NCBI RefSeq assembly: GCF_000428945.1 | Contig: NZ_AUAX01000024.1 | Coordinates: forward strand, 62,001-126,000 | Direction: 5' to 3' | Origin: Hamadaea tsunoensis DSM 44101 | Lineage (GTDB): Bacteria > Actinomycetota > Actinomycetes > Mycobacteriales > Micromonosporaceae | Length of the DNA: 64,000 nt | Part shown: positions 38,957-47,823 of the stretch, in pieces | Position numbering within the stretch: position 1 is the stretch's first letter | Layout of the letters: the number at the start of each line of letters is the position of its first letter | Made by a program: the position numbers and the translations under genes | Notes under the pieces: generated by a model | The model's database searches: none | Told to the model about the DNA's origin: nothing | The model's input: the letters and a program-made list of their open reading frames with translations, nothing else

Positions 38957-39041
38957 GGGCGGTCAGGCGGTGACGGGCGGTCAGGCGGTGACGGGCGGTC
39001 AGGCGGTGACGGGCGGTCAGGCGGTGACGGGCGGTCAGGCG
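38957..39041. repeat. Tandem array, 4.7 perfect 18-bp units
   Basis: GGGCGGTCAGGCGGTGAC repeats without a change from 38957 to the stop codon of the MocR gene. That stop codon lies inside the last partial unit. Confidence 0.9.
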
Positions 39042-40510
39042 ATGAGGGCCTGCTCGCTGTAGAGCGACCGGGCCGGGGCCGTGTCCAGATCGAAGCGGGC
39101 CGCCGCCATCCGGTCGACCGCGTCGATCAGCTGCGCCTCCGGCAGCGTGAACGGCAGGCGCAGGAAGCGTTCGAGCGTACCGTCGACGCCGAAGCGGGGG
39201 CCGGGGGCGAGGCGTACGCCCAGCCCTTCGGCCGCTCGCGCGAGTGCGCTGGAGACGGGGGCGTCGAGTTCGGCCCACAGCGTCAGGCCGCCCTGCGGTA
39301 CGACGACCCGCCATTCGGGGAGCCGGTCGGCGAGGGCCGCGAGGAGGACGTCGCGCCGCCGGGTCATCTCCGCCCGGCGCCGTGCCACGATCTCCGGCCC
39401 GTACGCGAGCAGCCGCACCGCGACCAGCTGGTCGAGCACGGGGCTGGCCATGTCGACGCCGACCCGGACGGCGGCCAGCCGCTGCACGATCGGGGCGGCG
39501 GCCCGGATCCAGCCGATGCGCATGCCGCCCCAGTAGGGCTTGGACAGCCCGCCGATGGTGAGGACGCGGCTGTGCTTGTCGAACGCGGCGACCGGCGGCG
39601 GCATCGGCGTGTCCGAGCCGTCGGCCAAGGGGCCCATCAGGGACAGTTCCACAAAGGATTCGTCGATGACGAGGTCGGTGCCGGCCGAGTGCGCGACGGC
39701 GGGCAGCTGCTCGCGCAGGCGTACGGGCATGAGGTGGCCGGTCGGGTTCTGGAACTCCGGGATCAGGTACGCGAGCCGCGGCCGGGTCTGGCGCAACGTG
39801 TCCACCAGGAGCTCGCCGTCCCACCCGGTACGCCCGAGCCCGTGTGTCGCGATCCGCGCCCGCGCCCCGGCCAGGGCCGCCAGCGCGCCGGGGTAGGTCG
39901 GCGACTCGACGAGCACCGGCGCGCCCGGGTGCAGGAGCAAGCGGCTGACCAGGTCCAGTGCGTGCTGCGTACCGTTGGTGATGACGATCTGCTCGGGGCG
40001 GGTCGGCAGGCCGCGGGCGGCGTACCGGGCGGCGACGGCTTCCCGCAGGACGTCCAGGCCGCACGGCCAGTAGCCGACCTTCCCCAGGTACGCGGGCAGG
40101 TCGTCGACGGCGGCCCGGGCGGCCTCGGTCAGCTCGGCCGGTGCCGGCGGGGCCGCGCAGCTCAGGTCGATGAGGTCGGGGTCGTCGTGCGGTCCCCACA
40201 GGCCGCTCGCGCCGACGCGCATCCCGTCCGGCAGCGTCGTCCAGCTGCCCGAACCGCGCCGGCTCGACAGGTGGCCGGAGTCGCGCAGCTCCCGGTACGC
40301 GGCCGAGACGGTGGTCCGCGAGATGCCCAGCGCCTCGGCGAGGTCGCGCTCGGCGGGCAGCCGCATTCCCAGCGCCAGTCGGCCGTCGGTGAGCAGGCCA
40401 CGCACGGACGCCGCCAGCGCCAGGTAGTCGGGGCTGCGGCGACGGGCCGGCAGGGCGTGCCACTGACCGAGCAGGCGTGCCAATTGGCTTCCGCGTACCA
40501 TGCCAGTCAT
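39035..40510 (-). CDS. MocR-family (GntR HTH + aminotransferase domain) regulator
   Basis: This 491-residue protein has an N-terminal GntR winged helix (RLPAERDLAEALGISRTTVSAAYRELRDSGHLSSRRGSGSW, about 58-98) and a PLP-dependent type I aminotransferase domain. The PLP motif NGTQHALDLVSRLL is present, and TIGGLSKPYWGGMRIGW near 323 contains the Schiff-base Lys. Such proteins sense PLP or amino compounds. The start at 40510 has a good GGGAGGTGG upstream. It is divergent from a YczE-type membrane protein, a pairing known from the YczR/YczE group. Confidence 0.93.
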   Translation of the reverse strand: MTGMVRGSQLARLLGQWHALPARRRSPDYLALAASVRGLLTDGRLALGMRLPAERDLAEALGISRTTVSAAYRELRDSGHLSSRRGSGSWTTLPDGMRVGASGLWGPHDDPDLIDLSCAAPPAPAELTEAARAAVDDLPAYLGKVGYWPCGLDVLREAVAARYAARGLPTRPEQIVITNGTQHALDLVSRLLLHPGAPVLVESPTYPGALAALAGARARIATHGLGRTGWDGELLVDTLRQTRPRLAYLIPEFQNPTGHLMPVRLREQLPAVAHSAGTDLVIDESFVELSLMGPLADGSDTPMPPPVAAFDKHSRVLTIGGLSKPYWGGMRIGWIRAAAPIVQRLAAVRVGVDMASPVLDQLVAVRLLAYGPEIVARRRAEMTRRRDVLLAALADRLPEWRVVVPQGGLTLWAELDAPVSSALARAAEGLGVRLAPGPRFGVDGTLERFLRLPFTLPEAQLIDAVDRMAAARFDLDTAPARSLYSEQALIA

Positions 40511-40525
40511 GGGCCACCTCCCGGA

Positions 40526-40568
40526 AATTGGCTTTTGCCGTGCCCTCAAGTGGCCTTCAGAATGGCAC
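40526..40568 (+). promoter_or_regulatory. Direct repeats, candidate MocR operator
   Basis: AATTGGCTTTT (40526-40536) and AAGTGGCCTTC (40548-40558) are 22 bases apart, two helical turns, with a further AATGGC at 40561. Direct TGG-centred repeats are the usual site form for MocR-type regulators. They lie between the divergent MocR and YczE genes. Confidence 0.45.
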
Positions 40569-40570
40569 TC

Positions 40571-41209
40571 ATGACGGAGCAAGGCAAGCCACTCCCGTTT
40601 CGCTACAAACTCGCCAGCCGGCTCGCCCGGCTGCTCGTCGGCCTGCTCCTCTACGGCGCCAGCATCCAGTTCATGATCGCCTCACGGCTCGGCAACCAGC
40701 CGTGGAGCGTCCTGGACCAGGGCATCGCGCGGCACACCGGGCTCACCGTCGGCACCATCGTCGTCATCGTCGCCGGCCTGGTACTGATCTGCTGGATCCC
40801 GCTGCGCCAGTGGCCGGGCCTCGGCACCATCGCCAACATGCTGATCATCGGGCCGTCCGTCGACCTCACCGCCCGCTTCCTGCCCGAACCGCACGCGATG
40901 CTGCCGCGGATCTCGTACATGGTGGTGGGGGTGCTGCTCTGCGCGGTGGCGACCGGCCTCTACATCGGCGCCCAGTTCGGTCCCGGCCCGCGCGACGGCC
41001 TCATGACCGGCCTCGCGCGCCGCGGCCTGTCCATCCGGCTCGCCCGCACGCTCATCGAGATCACCGTGGTCGCGCTCGGCTTCCTGCTGGGCGGCACGTT
41101 CGGCGCCGGAACCATCCTGTTCGCGGTCGCCATCGGGCCGCTGGCCCAGATCTTCCTGCCGGTCTTCGCTGTACGCCGCGCGCCTGAGCCGATTCCCCAA
41201 CCGGCCTGA
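40571..41209 (+). CDS. YczE/YyaS/YitT-family membrane protein
   Basis: This 212-residue protein has five to six membrane segments (about 22-42, 55-75, 83-100, 112-132, 150-170 and 172-195) and the family-typical LGNQPWSVLDQGIARHTGLTVGT and GPGPRDGLMTGLARRG. YczE in Bacillus affects surfactin synthetase post-translationally, and other members may move small molecules; neither can be transferred here. It is paired divergently with a MocR regulator. The ATG at 40562 is an alternative start. Confidence 0.88.
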   Translation: MTEQGKPLPFRYKLASRLARLLVGLLLYGASIQFMIASRLGNQPWSVLDQGIARHTGLTVGTIVVIVAGLVLICWIPLRQWPGLGTIANMLIIGPSVDLTARFLPEPHAMLPRISYMVVGVLLCAVATGLYIGAQFGPGPRDGLMTGLARRGLSIRLARTLIEITVVALGFLLGGTFGAGTILFAVAIGPLAQIFLPVFAVRRAPEPIPQPA

Positions 41210-41218
41210 GCACATGAG

Positions 41219-41314
41219 CCGGCCGGCAGCTCAGCCGGCCGGCAACTCAGGCCGCCCGCAGCTCAGCCCGCCGGCAGCTCAGCCGGGCCGCTGCTCAGCC
41301 GGGCCGCAGCTCAG
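41219..41314. repeat. Tandem array, six 16-bp units
   Basis: CCGGCCGGCAGCTCAG and five diverged 16-bp copies lie between the convergent YczE gene and the next minus-strand gene, whose stop is inside the last unit. Confidence 0.85.
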
Positions 41315-42087
41315 CCGGCCTGGCTGACGATGCTGTTGACGATCTTCTGGATCACCGCGCGGTCGCCGTAGGGCGCGGTCGCGTACACGGCCACGATGTA
41401 CTGGCGGTCGTCGACCACGAACCGGTGCACGAGTTCGAGCAGGTAATCGCCGTTGGCCGCGGGGTTGGTGACCGCGTACCAGGTGCGGTTGTCGAACTGG
41501 GTGACCTTTCCGGACTTCGCGAGCCAGGCCAGGGCCTGCGTCTTCAGCTTCGCGGCCGTGCAGTTGTTGACGCAGTGCTGCAGCGCGAGCACGACACTGC
41601 GGTTGCTGCCCGGAACCGACTCGTCCACGCACACCTTCCGGTACGCGTCCGGCGCGGTCGGCAGGGTCACGCCGTCGACGCAGTTCCACGCCGGCGGTAC
41701 GCGGAACGCGAACGGCCAGCCCTGGAACGCCGCCGTGTAGGTCGCGTCGCGGGCGGCGTACACGGGTCCGAGCACCGGCTTCTCCTGGGCGTCCACCAGC
41801 CGCGGCTCGGTACGCCCGGTCAGCCAGCTGGGCGCCGGCACCGGCGTACCGCTGGATCGGGGCGACGGATCGGCGGAGGCCGGGGACGAGGGCAGAAGCT
41901 GGGACTGGGCCGCGGTGCGGGCCTCGTCGCGGAGGTTCTGCCGGTGCGCGATCCAGGCGCCGCCCCCGCCGCCGAGGGCGATGAGCAGGGGCAGCGAGCC
42001 GAGCAGGACCCACAGCAGGGTGATCGGCCGCAGCCCGCGCGGAGCGGGGCCGGCGGCCGGCGCCGGTGCTGGGATGGGCGGCATCAC
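41311..42087 (-). CDS. Single-pass membrane protein with extracellular domain, function unknown
   Basis: This 258-residue protein has a Pro/Ala-rich cytoplasmic N-terminus and a membrane helix at about 22-46. A Ser/Pro linker (65-90) precedes an extracellular domain of about 150 residues with four cysteines (WNCVDG, YRKVCVDES, LQHCVNNC) that could form two disulfides. I do not recognise the domain. It precedes no clear partner; hisF lies downstream on the other side of a 19-bp array. Codon use is normal. Confidence 0.75.
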   Translation of the reverse strand: MMPPIPAPAPAAGPAPRGLRPITLLWVLLGSLPLLIALGGGGGAWIAHRQNLRDEARTAAQSQLLPSSPASADPSPRSSGTPVPAPSWLTGRTEPRLVDAQEKPVLGPVYAARDATYTAAFQGWPFAFRVPPAWNCVDGVTLPTAPDAYRKVCVDESVPGSNRSVVLALQHCVNNCTAAKLKTQALAWLAKSGKVTQFDNRTWYAVTNPAANGDYLLELVHRFVVDDRQYIVAVYATAPYGDRAVIQKIVNSIVSQAG

Positions 42088-42141
42088 GAGGGGAAACTAC
42101 CGCATTGACGCTCGTGCACGCCGCTCGTTCCCACTCGGGAG

Positions 42142-42198
42142 TGCTGTGTCGGCCAGGAAATGCTGTGTCGGCCAGGAAATGCTGTGGGCGGCCCGGAA
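42142..42198. repeat. Tandem array, three 19-bp units
   Basis: TGCTGTGTCGGCCAGGAAA occurs twice exactly and once diverged, between the preceding gene's start and the end of hisF. Confidence 0.8.
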
Positions 42199-42208
42199 GT
42201 ACGGTCGG

Positions 42209-43000
42209 CTATCTGCGGACGGGGTGGCCGGCCTCGGCGAGGGCGTCCTTGACCTCGGCGATGCTCACCTCGCCGAAGTGGAACACGCTCGCGGCGAGCA
42301 CGGCGTCGGCCCCGGCGTCGATCGCGGGCGGGAAGTCGCCGGCCGTTCCGGCGCCGCCGCTGGCGATCACGGGAATGTCCACGGCCGCCCGGACGGCCGC
42401 GATCAGCTCCAGGTCGAAACCGCCCTTGGTGCCGTCCGCGTCCATCGAGTTGAGCAGGATCTCCCCCGCGCCCAGCTCTGCGGCACGCCGGGCCCAGTCG
42501 ATCGCGTCGATCCCGGCCGGCTTGCGGCCGCCGTGCGTCGTGACCTCGAAGCCGCTGGGCGCGTGGGCCATCAGGCTCCCGCCGGCCAGGGGTGCGGTCC
42601 GCCGTACGTCGAGGGACAGGACCAGCACCTGGCGGCCGAACCGCTCCGCGATCTCGCCGATGAGCCCGGGGCGTGCGATCGCGGCGGTGTTCACGCCGAC
42701 CTTGTCCGCGCCGGCCCGCAGCAACGTGTCCACGTCCGACACCGTACGCACGCCGCCGCCGACGGTCAGCGGAATGAACACGGTCTCGGCGGTCCGGCGT
42801 ACCACCTCGAGCATGGTGCCCCGGCCCTCGGCACTGGCGCTGACGTCGAGGAACGTCAGCTCGTCGGCCCCCTGCGCGTCGTACGCGGCCGCCAGCTCGA
42901 CCGGGTCGCCCGCGTCCCGCAGACCCTCGAAGTTGACGCCCTTGACGACGCGCCCGGCGTCGACGTCCAGACAAGGGATGACCCGCACGGCAACCGTCAT
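42209..43000 (-). CDS. hisF: Imidazole glycerol phosphate synthase, cyclase subunit
   Basis: This 263-residue TIM barrel uses ammonia from HisH to make imidazole glycerol phosphate and AICAR. The catalytic Asp is in [18 protein letters not shown] and the second Asp in [15 protein letters not shown]. The phosphate-binding glycines are in LTVGGGVRT and [12 protein letters not shown]. hisH is not in this window. The ATG overlaps the stop of the EamA gene (42997-43000), so hisF is read from upstream of that transporter. hisI lies far away at 22172. Confidence 0.96.
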   Translation of the reverse strand: MTVAVRVIPCLDVDAGRVVKGVNFEGLRDAGDPVELAAAYDAQGADELTFLDVSASAEGRGTMLEVVRRTAETVFIPLTVGGGVRTVSDVDTLLRAGADKVGVNTAAIARPGLIGEIAERFGRQVLVLSLDVRRTAPLAGGSLMAHAPSGFEVTTHGGRKPAGIDAIDWARRAAELGAGEILLNSMDADGTKGGFDLELIAAVRAAVDIPVIASGGAGTAGDFPPAIDAGADAVLAASVFHFGEVSIAEVKDALAEAGHPVRR

Positions 43001-43953
43001 GCCCCCGAAGATACCGTGGCCTGCTCTTCGACCCGCCGCACGATCCCGGGGGGCGAGATCGTCCGGCTGCGGGCCCGGGTCGCGCCGAACAGGATGCCGC
43101 CGATCACCAGGACACCGCCGAGGACGTCGGGCAGGCGTAACGCTTCGTGCAGGACGAGGACGGCGGCGGTCATCCCGAAGAACGGCACCAGCATCGAGAA
43201 CGGCGCCACGGTCCCGGCCCCGTAGCGGTGGATGAGCCGGCCCCACAGCCCGAAGCCGACGATCGTCGAGATCCCGCTCGTGTACGCGAGCGCCGCCAGC
43301 GCGGTGAGGTCGAAGCCCCGCAGGGCGGCGAGGTCGGCCGACGGCCCCTCGATCACCAGGGACAGCCCGAGCATCGGCAGGGCGGCCAGCGCGGCCAGCC
43401 ACATCGTGTAGCGCAGCGGGTCCAGCGGGGCGGCCCGGCGCAGCACGATGTTGTTCAGTCCCCAGAACGCGGCCGAGGCCACGACGAGCGCGAACGCGAA
43501 GGCCGGCGTACCGGCGTGCAGGGTGGCGCCGACGAGGACCATCCCGGCCAGCGCGAGCGCCGTCCCCGCGATCCGGCGTACGCCCGGACGCTCCCGCAGC
43601 AGCGGCACGGCCAGCAGCAGAGTGAAGATCGCCTGGCTCTGGAGCACCAGCGAGGTGAGGCCGGCCGGCATCCCCTCGGCCATGCCCCAGAAGAACAGCG
43701 AGAAGTGCAGCACGCCGAGGCAGGCCGCCGAGAGCAGGACCCACCGCCAGGCGACCCCGGGGCCCCGGCGCAGGAACGCCAGCGGGAGGGCCGCCGCCAG
43801 CAGCCGCAGCCCGCAGAACAGCAAGGGCGGCAGGTCGTCGAGGCCGACATGGACCGCGATGAAGTTGAACCCCCAGATCGCGGCGACGAGAGTGGCGAGG
43901 AGCAGGTCGCCAGGCCGCATGACGTAACGCGATCGCATGAGCTGAGCTTGCAT
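42997..43953 (-). CDS. EamA/DMT-family transporter
   Basis: This 318-residue protein has ten predicted membrane helices in two EamA halves. [29 protein letters not shown] in the first and [21 protein letters not shown] in the second are typical of the drug/metabolite transporter family, whose members often export amino acids or other metabolites. It is coupled to hisF by ATGA. A LysR gene is divergent, 72 bases away, and is the probable regulator. Confidence 0.9.
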   Translation of the reverse strand: MQAQLMRSRYVMRPGDLLLATLVAAIWGFNFIAVHVGLDDLPPLLFCGLRLLAAALPLAFLRRGPGVAWRWVLLSAACLGVLHFSLFFWGMAEGMPAGLTSLVLQSQAIFTLLLAVPLLRERPGVRRIAGTALALAGMVLVGATLHAGTPAFAFALVVASAAFWGLNNIVLRRAAPLDPLRYTMWLAALAALPMLGLSLVIEGPSADLAALRGFDLTALAALAYTSGISTIVGFGLWGRLIHRYGAGTVAPFSMLVPFFGMTAAVLVLHEALRLPDVLGGVLVIGGILFGATRARSRTISPPGIVRRVEEQATVSSGA

Positions 43954-44025
43954 GTGCCGAGTCTGCGGCCGGGCGACACTTCAGCACCAGCACATTGTTC
44001 TACACCGTGGGTTTAGCATTGCTGC

Positions 44026-44943
44026 ATGGATCTCGGCCGGCTACGCGCACTCGACGCCCTCGCCACCTACGGCAGCGTCCTCGCGGCCTCGGAAGCGCTG
44101 CACTGCACCCCGTCGGCCGTCTCCCAGCAACTGACGAAGCTCGACCGGGAGACCGGGACGACGCTGCTCGAGCGAGACGGCCGCGGCGTACGCCTCACCC
44201 CGGCCGGCCGGCTCCTCGCCGACCACGCGGCCCGGGTGCTCACCGCCGTCGACGAGGCCCGAGCGGCGCTCACCGCGTACCACGAGGAGGTGTCGGGACG
44301 GGTCGCGATCGGCGCGTTCGCGACCGCCTGCCGGGGCCTGCTCCCGGCCGCGCTCGCCGAACTGGCCGCGGCCCACCCGCAACTCGACACCGGCATCCTC
44401 GAACTCGACCCCTACGAGGCGCTGGACGCCGTCACCCGCGGCCGCATCGACATCGCGGTCGTCGACGACTGGCCGGAGATCGGCCTCGACCTGCCGGGCG
44501 GCATCGCGCACACCGTGTTGGGCGACGACGGCGCCGACCTGATCGTCCCCCGTGGACACAGCCTGGACGGGGCACCGCCCGGGCCGCTCGCCCGCGCCGC
44601 CGGCGAACGCTGGATCGCGGCCCCGCCCGGCACCATCTGCCACGACTGGCTGCTGCGGGTGCTGCCCGGCGTACGGCCGGATTTCCTGGTCGGCGAGTTC
44701 GAGACGCAGCTGACGCTGGTGGCGGCGGGGTTGGGGGTGGCGCTGATCCCGCGGCTCGCCCGCACCCACACGGTTCCCGGCACCGCGATCGTCCCGATCG
44801 ACCCGATCCCCACCCGCCGGGTGATCGTGACCTGGCGCAAGGCCAACGAGGTACGCCCGGCGCTGGGGGCGACGATCGCGGCGCTGCGCTCGGCCTGGTC
44901 GCAGCGATCGACGCCGAGCGCAGCCACCCCAGGACACAGCTAA
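44026..44943 (+). CDS. LysR-family transcriptional regulator
   Basis: This 305-residue protein has an N-terminal LysR HTH (LRALDALATYGSVLAASEALHCTPSAVSQQLTKLDRETGTTLLERDGRGVRLTPAG, residues 4-59) and a type-2 periplasmic-binding-like effector domain. It is divergent from the EamA transporter, the classical layout for a LysR regulator and its target exporter. The effector is unknown, possibly an amino acid. Its stop codon is followed at once by a 16-bp tandem array. Confidence 0.93.
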   Translation: MDLGRLRALDALATYGSVLAASEALHCTPSAVSQQLTKLDRETGTTLLERDGRGVRLTPAGRLLADHAARVLTAVDEARAALTAYHEEVSGRVAIGAFATACRGLLPAALAELAAAHPQLDTGILELDPYEALDAVTRGRIDIAVVDDWPEIGLDLPGGIAHTVLGDDGADLIVPRGHSLDGAPPGPLARAAGERWIAAPPGTICHDWLLRVLPGVRPDFLVGEFETQLTLVAAGLGVALIPRLARTHTVPGTAIVPIDPIPTRRVIVTWRKANEVRPALGATIAALRSAWSQRSTPSAATPGHS

Positions 44944-45039
44944 GCAGGTCGCCGGCTGGGCAGGTCGCCGGCTGGGCAGGTCGCCGGCTGGGCAGGTCGC
45001 CGGCTGGGCAGGTCGCCGGCTGGGCAGGTCGCCGGCTGG
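44944..45039. repeat. Tandem array, six perfect 16-bp units
   Basis: GCAGGTCGCCGGCTGG occurs six times with no change or spacer, directly after the LysR stop codon and before a convergent DUF222 gene. It is the most homogeneous array here. Confidence 0.95.
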
Positions 45040-45115
45040 GCAGGCTGCTGTCCTGGCGGGGAGCGCAAGTCTCACCGTCGAGAGGAACCTGACCTTGATC
45101 CTTCGATCCTGATCT

Positions 45116-46465
45116 TCATGTTCGCCGGTGGATGTTGTTGCGGCGGGCGCGTTGTAGCGGGTCAAGATGCTTGGGCGGGATGAAGTCCGGGTGCCGGTCG
45201 TGGGGGTTGATGCGGACTTCCCACGCCCCGCGGTGGATTTCGCGGTGGTGATATCCGCAGAGGAGGACGGCGTTGTCGAGGCTGGTCGGTCCGCCGTCCT
45301 GCCACGAGCGCACATGGTGGCCTTCACACCAGCGAGGCGGGCGGTCACAGCCTGGCCAGGCGCAACCGCGGTCCCGCAACACGAGCGCACGCCGCAGCGA
45401 CCCGTCGATGAGACGTCGGGCGCGGCCGACATCGAGGACCTGCCCTTCAGCACCGAGGACCGCGGGGATGATCTTCGCGTCGCAGGCCAGCCGACGCACG
45501 GTCTCGGGCGTGAGCAGATCACCGGTGTCCAGGATCCCGTAGCCGTACTTGGTGCGTAGCTGTTCCCACGACAACGTCACCACCAGCTGCGGACGCTCAC
45601 CACCGGACTCCGGCAGGCTGCCGTCAGCCAACGCCTGCGCGCACAGATAGGTCAACGCATCGGCACGGCGAGCGGCAGCGGTGCGGGTATCACGGCCGGC
45701 ATCGTCCCACGCGTCCGCGAGCCGGTCGGAAAGCTCATCACCAAACGCCCCGGGCACCGATGTGCTGGTGTCTGGATGGGGCGGACGCCGTCCCAAGAGC
45801 GAACCTGGTGCGCTGATCGGGTCGACCGCCGCCCGCACATACGCCGCCGCGGCACTGTCCAAAATCCCCGACAGCCGGTACTCGCCCTCACCATGCGGGG
45901 TCAGCGTGAACGCCCGCCGCTGCAACGCCGACCGATTCGCCCGCTCCAAGTCCCGCCGCAGACGCTCCTCCGCGACCTCCGGCGACACCGCCTCCCACAC
46001 CGCCCGCCGATGCGCATCCAGGACCTCCGGCCGCAACCGCTGCGACACCGCCAGATCCGACAACACCTGCTGCGCCCGCGCCTTACCCGCCGGACCCACC
46101 TCCGACGGCAGCCCGGCCACCAGCGAGGAGATCTTCTGCGCCTGCTCCAGACTCAACGACCCCGACGCCAACCCCGCCGCCACCACCGGCTGACCCGGCA
46201 ACGCCTGCGCCAACCGCGCCAGCCCCGCAGCGGTAGGCACCGACACCGCCAAGAGATCCGCCAACCACACCCGCACACTCGCAGCACCCTGCCGAGCCGG
46301 AAGACCCCGCGACGCGGCCTCACCCACCTGCGCCACCACCCGGGCCGTCAACCGCTGCGTCGCGGTGAACACCGCCGACAACTCAGCCAGCAAGACATCG
46401 TCAGGCAACGACGACAAAGGAGCATCCAACAACTCCTCCACCACCACACCCAACGCCTCGCTCAC
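45116..46465 (-). CDS. DUF222 / HNH-endonuclease-domain protein (copy 2)
   Basis: This protein of about 449 residues shares with copy 1 (12977) the DUF222 region and a C-terminal HNH motif: CAWPGCDRPPRWCEGHHVRSWQDGGPT and LLCGYHHREIH. Both end in RRNxIHRRT. The GTG start at 46465 aligns with the copy 1 start; an ATG at 46537 is possible. Codon use differs from neighbours: many TTG, GGT and G-ending codons give the plus strand an unusual C/A-rich look over about 45850-46500. This suggests a different origin or recent acquisition. Its function is unknown. Confidence 0.88.
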   Translation of the reverse strand: MSEALGVVVEELLDAPLSSLPDDVLLAELSAVFTATQRLTARVVAQVGEAASRGLPARQGAASVRVWLADLLAVSVPTAAGLARLAQALPGQPVVAAGLASGSLSLEQAQKISSLVAGLPSEVGPAGKARAQQVLSDLAVSQRLRPEVLDAHRRAVWEAVSPEVAEERLRRDLERANRSALQRRAFTLTPHGEGEYRLSGILDSAAAAYVRAAVDPISAPGSLLGRRPPHPDTSTSVPGAFGDELSDRLADAWDDAGRDTRTAAARRADALTYLCAQALADGSLPESGGERPQLVVTLSWEQLRTKYGYGILDTGDLLTPETVRRLACDAKIIPAVLGAEGQVLDVGRARRLIDGSLRRALVLRDRGCAWPGCDRPPRWCEGHHVRSWQDGGPTSLDNAVLLCGYHHREIHRGAWEVRINPHDRHPDFIPPKHLDPLQRARRNNIHRRT

Positions 46466-46620
46466 ACCCCGAAGACTAGACCGCCCATACGACAAAACCC
46501 CAGGCCAGACCACAGTCACCGTACGCGCAACGTCCACAACGGACAGCGGCGATCAACACGCCGTGACACGAAAGCGCGCAGGGAGTTACGAAGTGCAACC
46601 CATCCGGGTAAGACTGGGCC

Positions 46621-47706
46621 ATGGCGGGATCGCGTGAGCCGGGACGGCTCCACCGGGACAGACTGGTCAGGTTGCTGCGGCGCGCTCCGCGGCATCCGCG
46701 TGATCTCGCCGGGCGCGCCTGGCTGCGGGTGTTCACCCGGACGGTGAAGGAGTTCATCGAGGATGATCTCACCGACATGGCCGCCGCGCTGACCTACTAC
46801 GGCATCCTGTCGATCTTTCCGGGGCTGCTCGTCCTGGTCGCCGGGGTCGGGTTGCTCGGCCGGTCGACCGCTGCCGAGGTGGAGGCGAATCTGCGGTCCT
46901 TCGCGCCGGGGCCGGCTCATGAGATCGTCGCCGACGCGCTGGACAACCTGCGCGAGCATCACGGCACGGCCGGCGCGGTCGCGATCGCCGGCCTGGCGGT
47001 GGCGTTCTGGTCGGCGACGGCGTACGTCGGGGCGTTCATGCGGGCGGCCAACCGGATCTTCGACGTGCCCGAGGGACGGCCGCTGTGGAAGACCATTCCG
47101 GTGCAGTTGGCCATCACCGCGCTCACCGGCGTCTTCCTCGCGGCGTCCGCGCTGGCCGTCCTGTTCACCGGGCGCGTCGCGGACTACGCCGGGCGCGTCC
47201 TCGGCATCAAGGACACGACGATCCATGTGTTCGGGATCGCGAAGTGGCCCGTGCTGATCGTCGGCGTGACGATGATGCTCGCGCTGCTGTACTGGGCGGC
47301 GCCGAACGCGCGTACCGGCGGGTTCCGGTGGGTCACGCCGGGAAGCATCCTGGCGGTCGTCATCTGGATAGCCGTTTCGGTGGGCTTTGCCGTCTACATT
47401 GCACACTTCAATTCATACGATCGGACATACGGCACTCTCGGCGGCGTGATCATATTCCTCGTATGGCTTTGGCTGACGAATGTCGCCGTCCTTTTGGGGG
47501 CGGAATTCGATGCCGAACTGAGTCGGGCGCGGGCCATCGCGGCGGGCCTGCCGGAGCGCGCCGAGCCCTACCTTCCCCTGCGGGACGTGCCGAAACAGAA
47601 CGAGCCGCAGCTGCTCGGAGATGATCACGTGACGGCGCCGGTCGATACCGCGGGCGACTCGGCGGGCGGCTCAGCGGGCCGCCCGAAGGAGAACCCTACA
47701 GCGTAG
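46621..47706 (+). CDS. YihY/virulence-factor BrkB-family membrane protein
   Basis: This 361-residue protein has six membrane segments. The family motifs DDLTDMAAALTYYGILSIFPGLLVLV, WSATAYVGAFMRAANRIFDVPEGR, YWAAPNARTGGFRWVTPGSILAVVIW and YGTLGGVIIFLVWLWLTNVAVLLGAE are clear. The old label RNase BN is wrong for this family, and its function is not settled. A Gly/Ala/Pro-rich hydrophilic tail follows. It precedes the injection-system operon by 117 bases but does not appear to be part of it. Confidence 0.92.
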   Translation: MAGSREPGRLHRDRLVRLLRRAPRHPRDLAGRAWLRVFTRTVKEFIEDDLTDMAAALTYYGILSIFPGLLVLVAGVGLLGRSTAAEVEANLRSFAPGPAHEIVADALDNLREHHGTAGAVAIAGLAVAFWSATAYVGAFMRAANRIFDVPEGRPLWKTIPVQLAITALTGVFLAASALAVLFTGRVADYAGRVLGIKDTTIHVFGIAKWPVLIVGVTMMLALLYWAAPNARTGGFRWVTPGSILAVVIWIAVSVGFAVYIAHFNSYDRTYGTLGGVIIFLVWLWLTNVAVLLGAEFDAELSRARAIAAGLPERAEPYLPLRDVPKQNEPQLLGDDHVTAPVDTAGDSAGGSAGRPKENPTA

Positions 47707-47823
47707 TGCTCTTCGCGTAGTGGTTTCATCACCCAAAGGTGAACGCCCTGTCGTAAGATCGGCGACAGCCCTGTGACAGATCGCCGACTGTAAATCGAGA
47801 TCGCCGTCACACAGAATTCATCC
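47707..47823 (+). promoter_or_regulatory. Promoter region of the injection-system operon with spaced GATCG repeats
   Basis: GATCGCCG occurs at 47779 and 47799 and the related GATCGGCGA at 47757, so three similar words lie about 20-22 bases apart. The arms CTGTCG/CGACAG and TGTGAC/GTCACA add dyad character. The regular two-turn spacing suggests cooperative regulator binding. No clear -35/-10 pair or Shine-Dalgarno is seen. Confidence 0.4.

Noticed and set aside
44944-45039. Regular repeats resembling a CRISPR array
   Set aside because: The 16-bp units abut directly with no spacers, and no cas genes are nearby. It is a simple tandem array.
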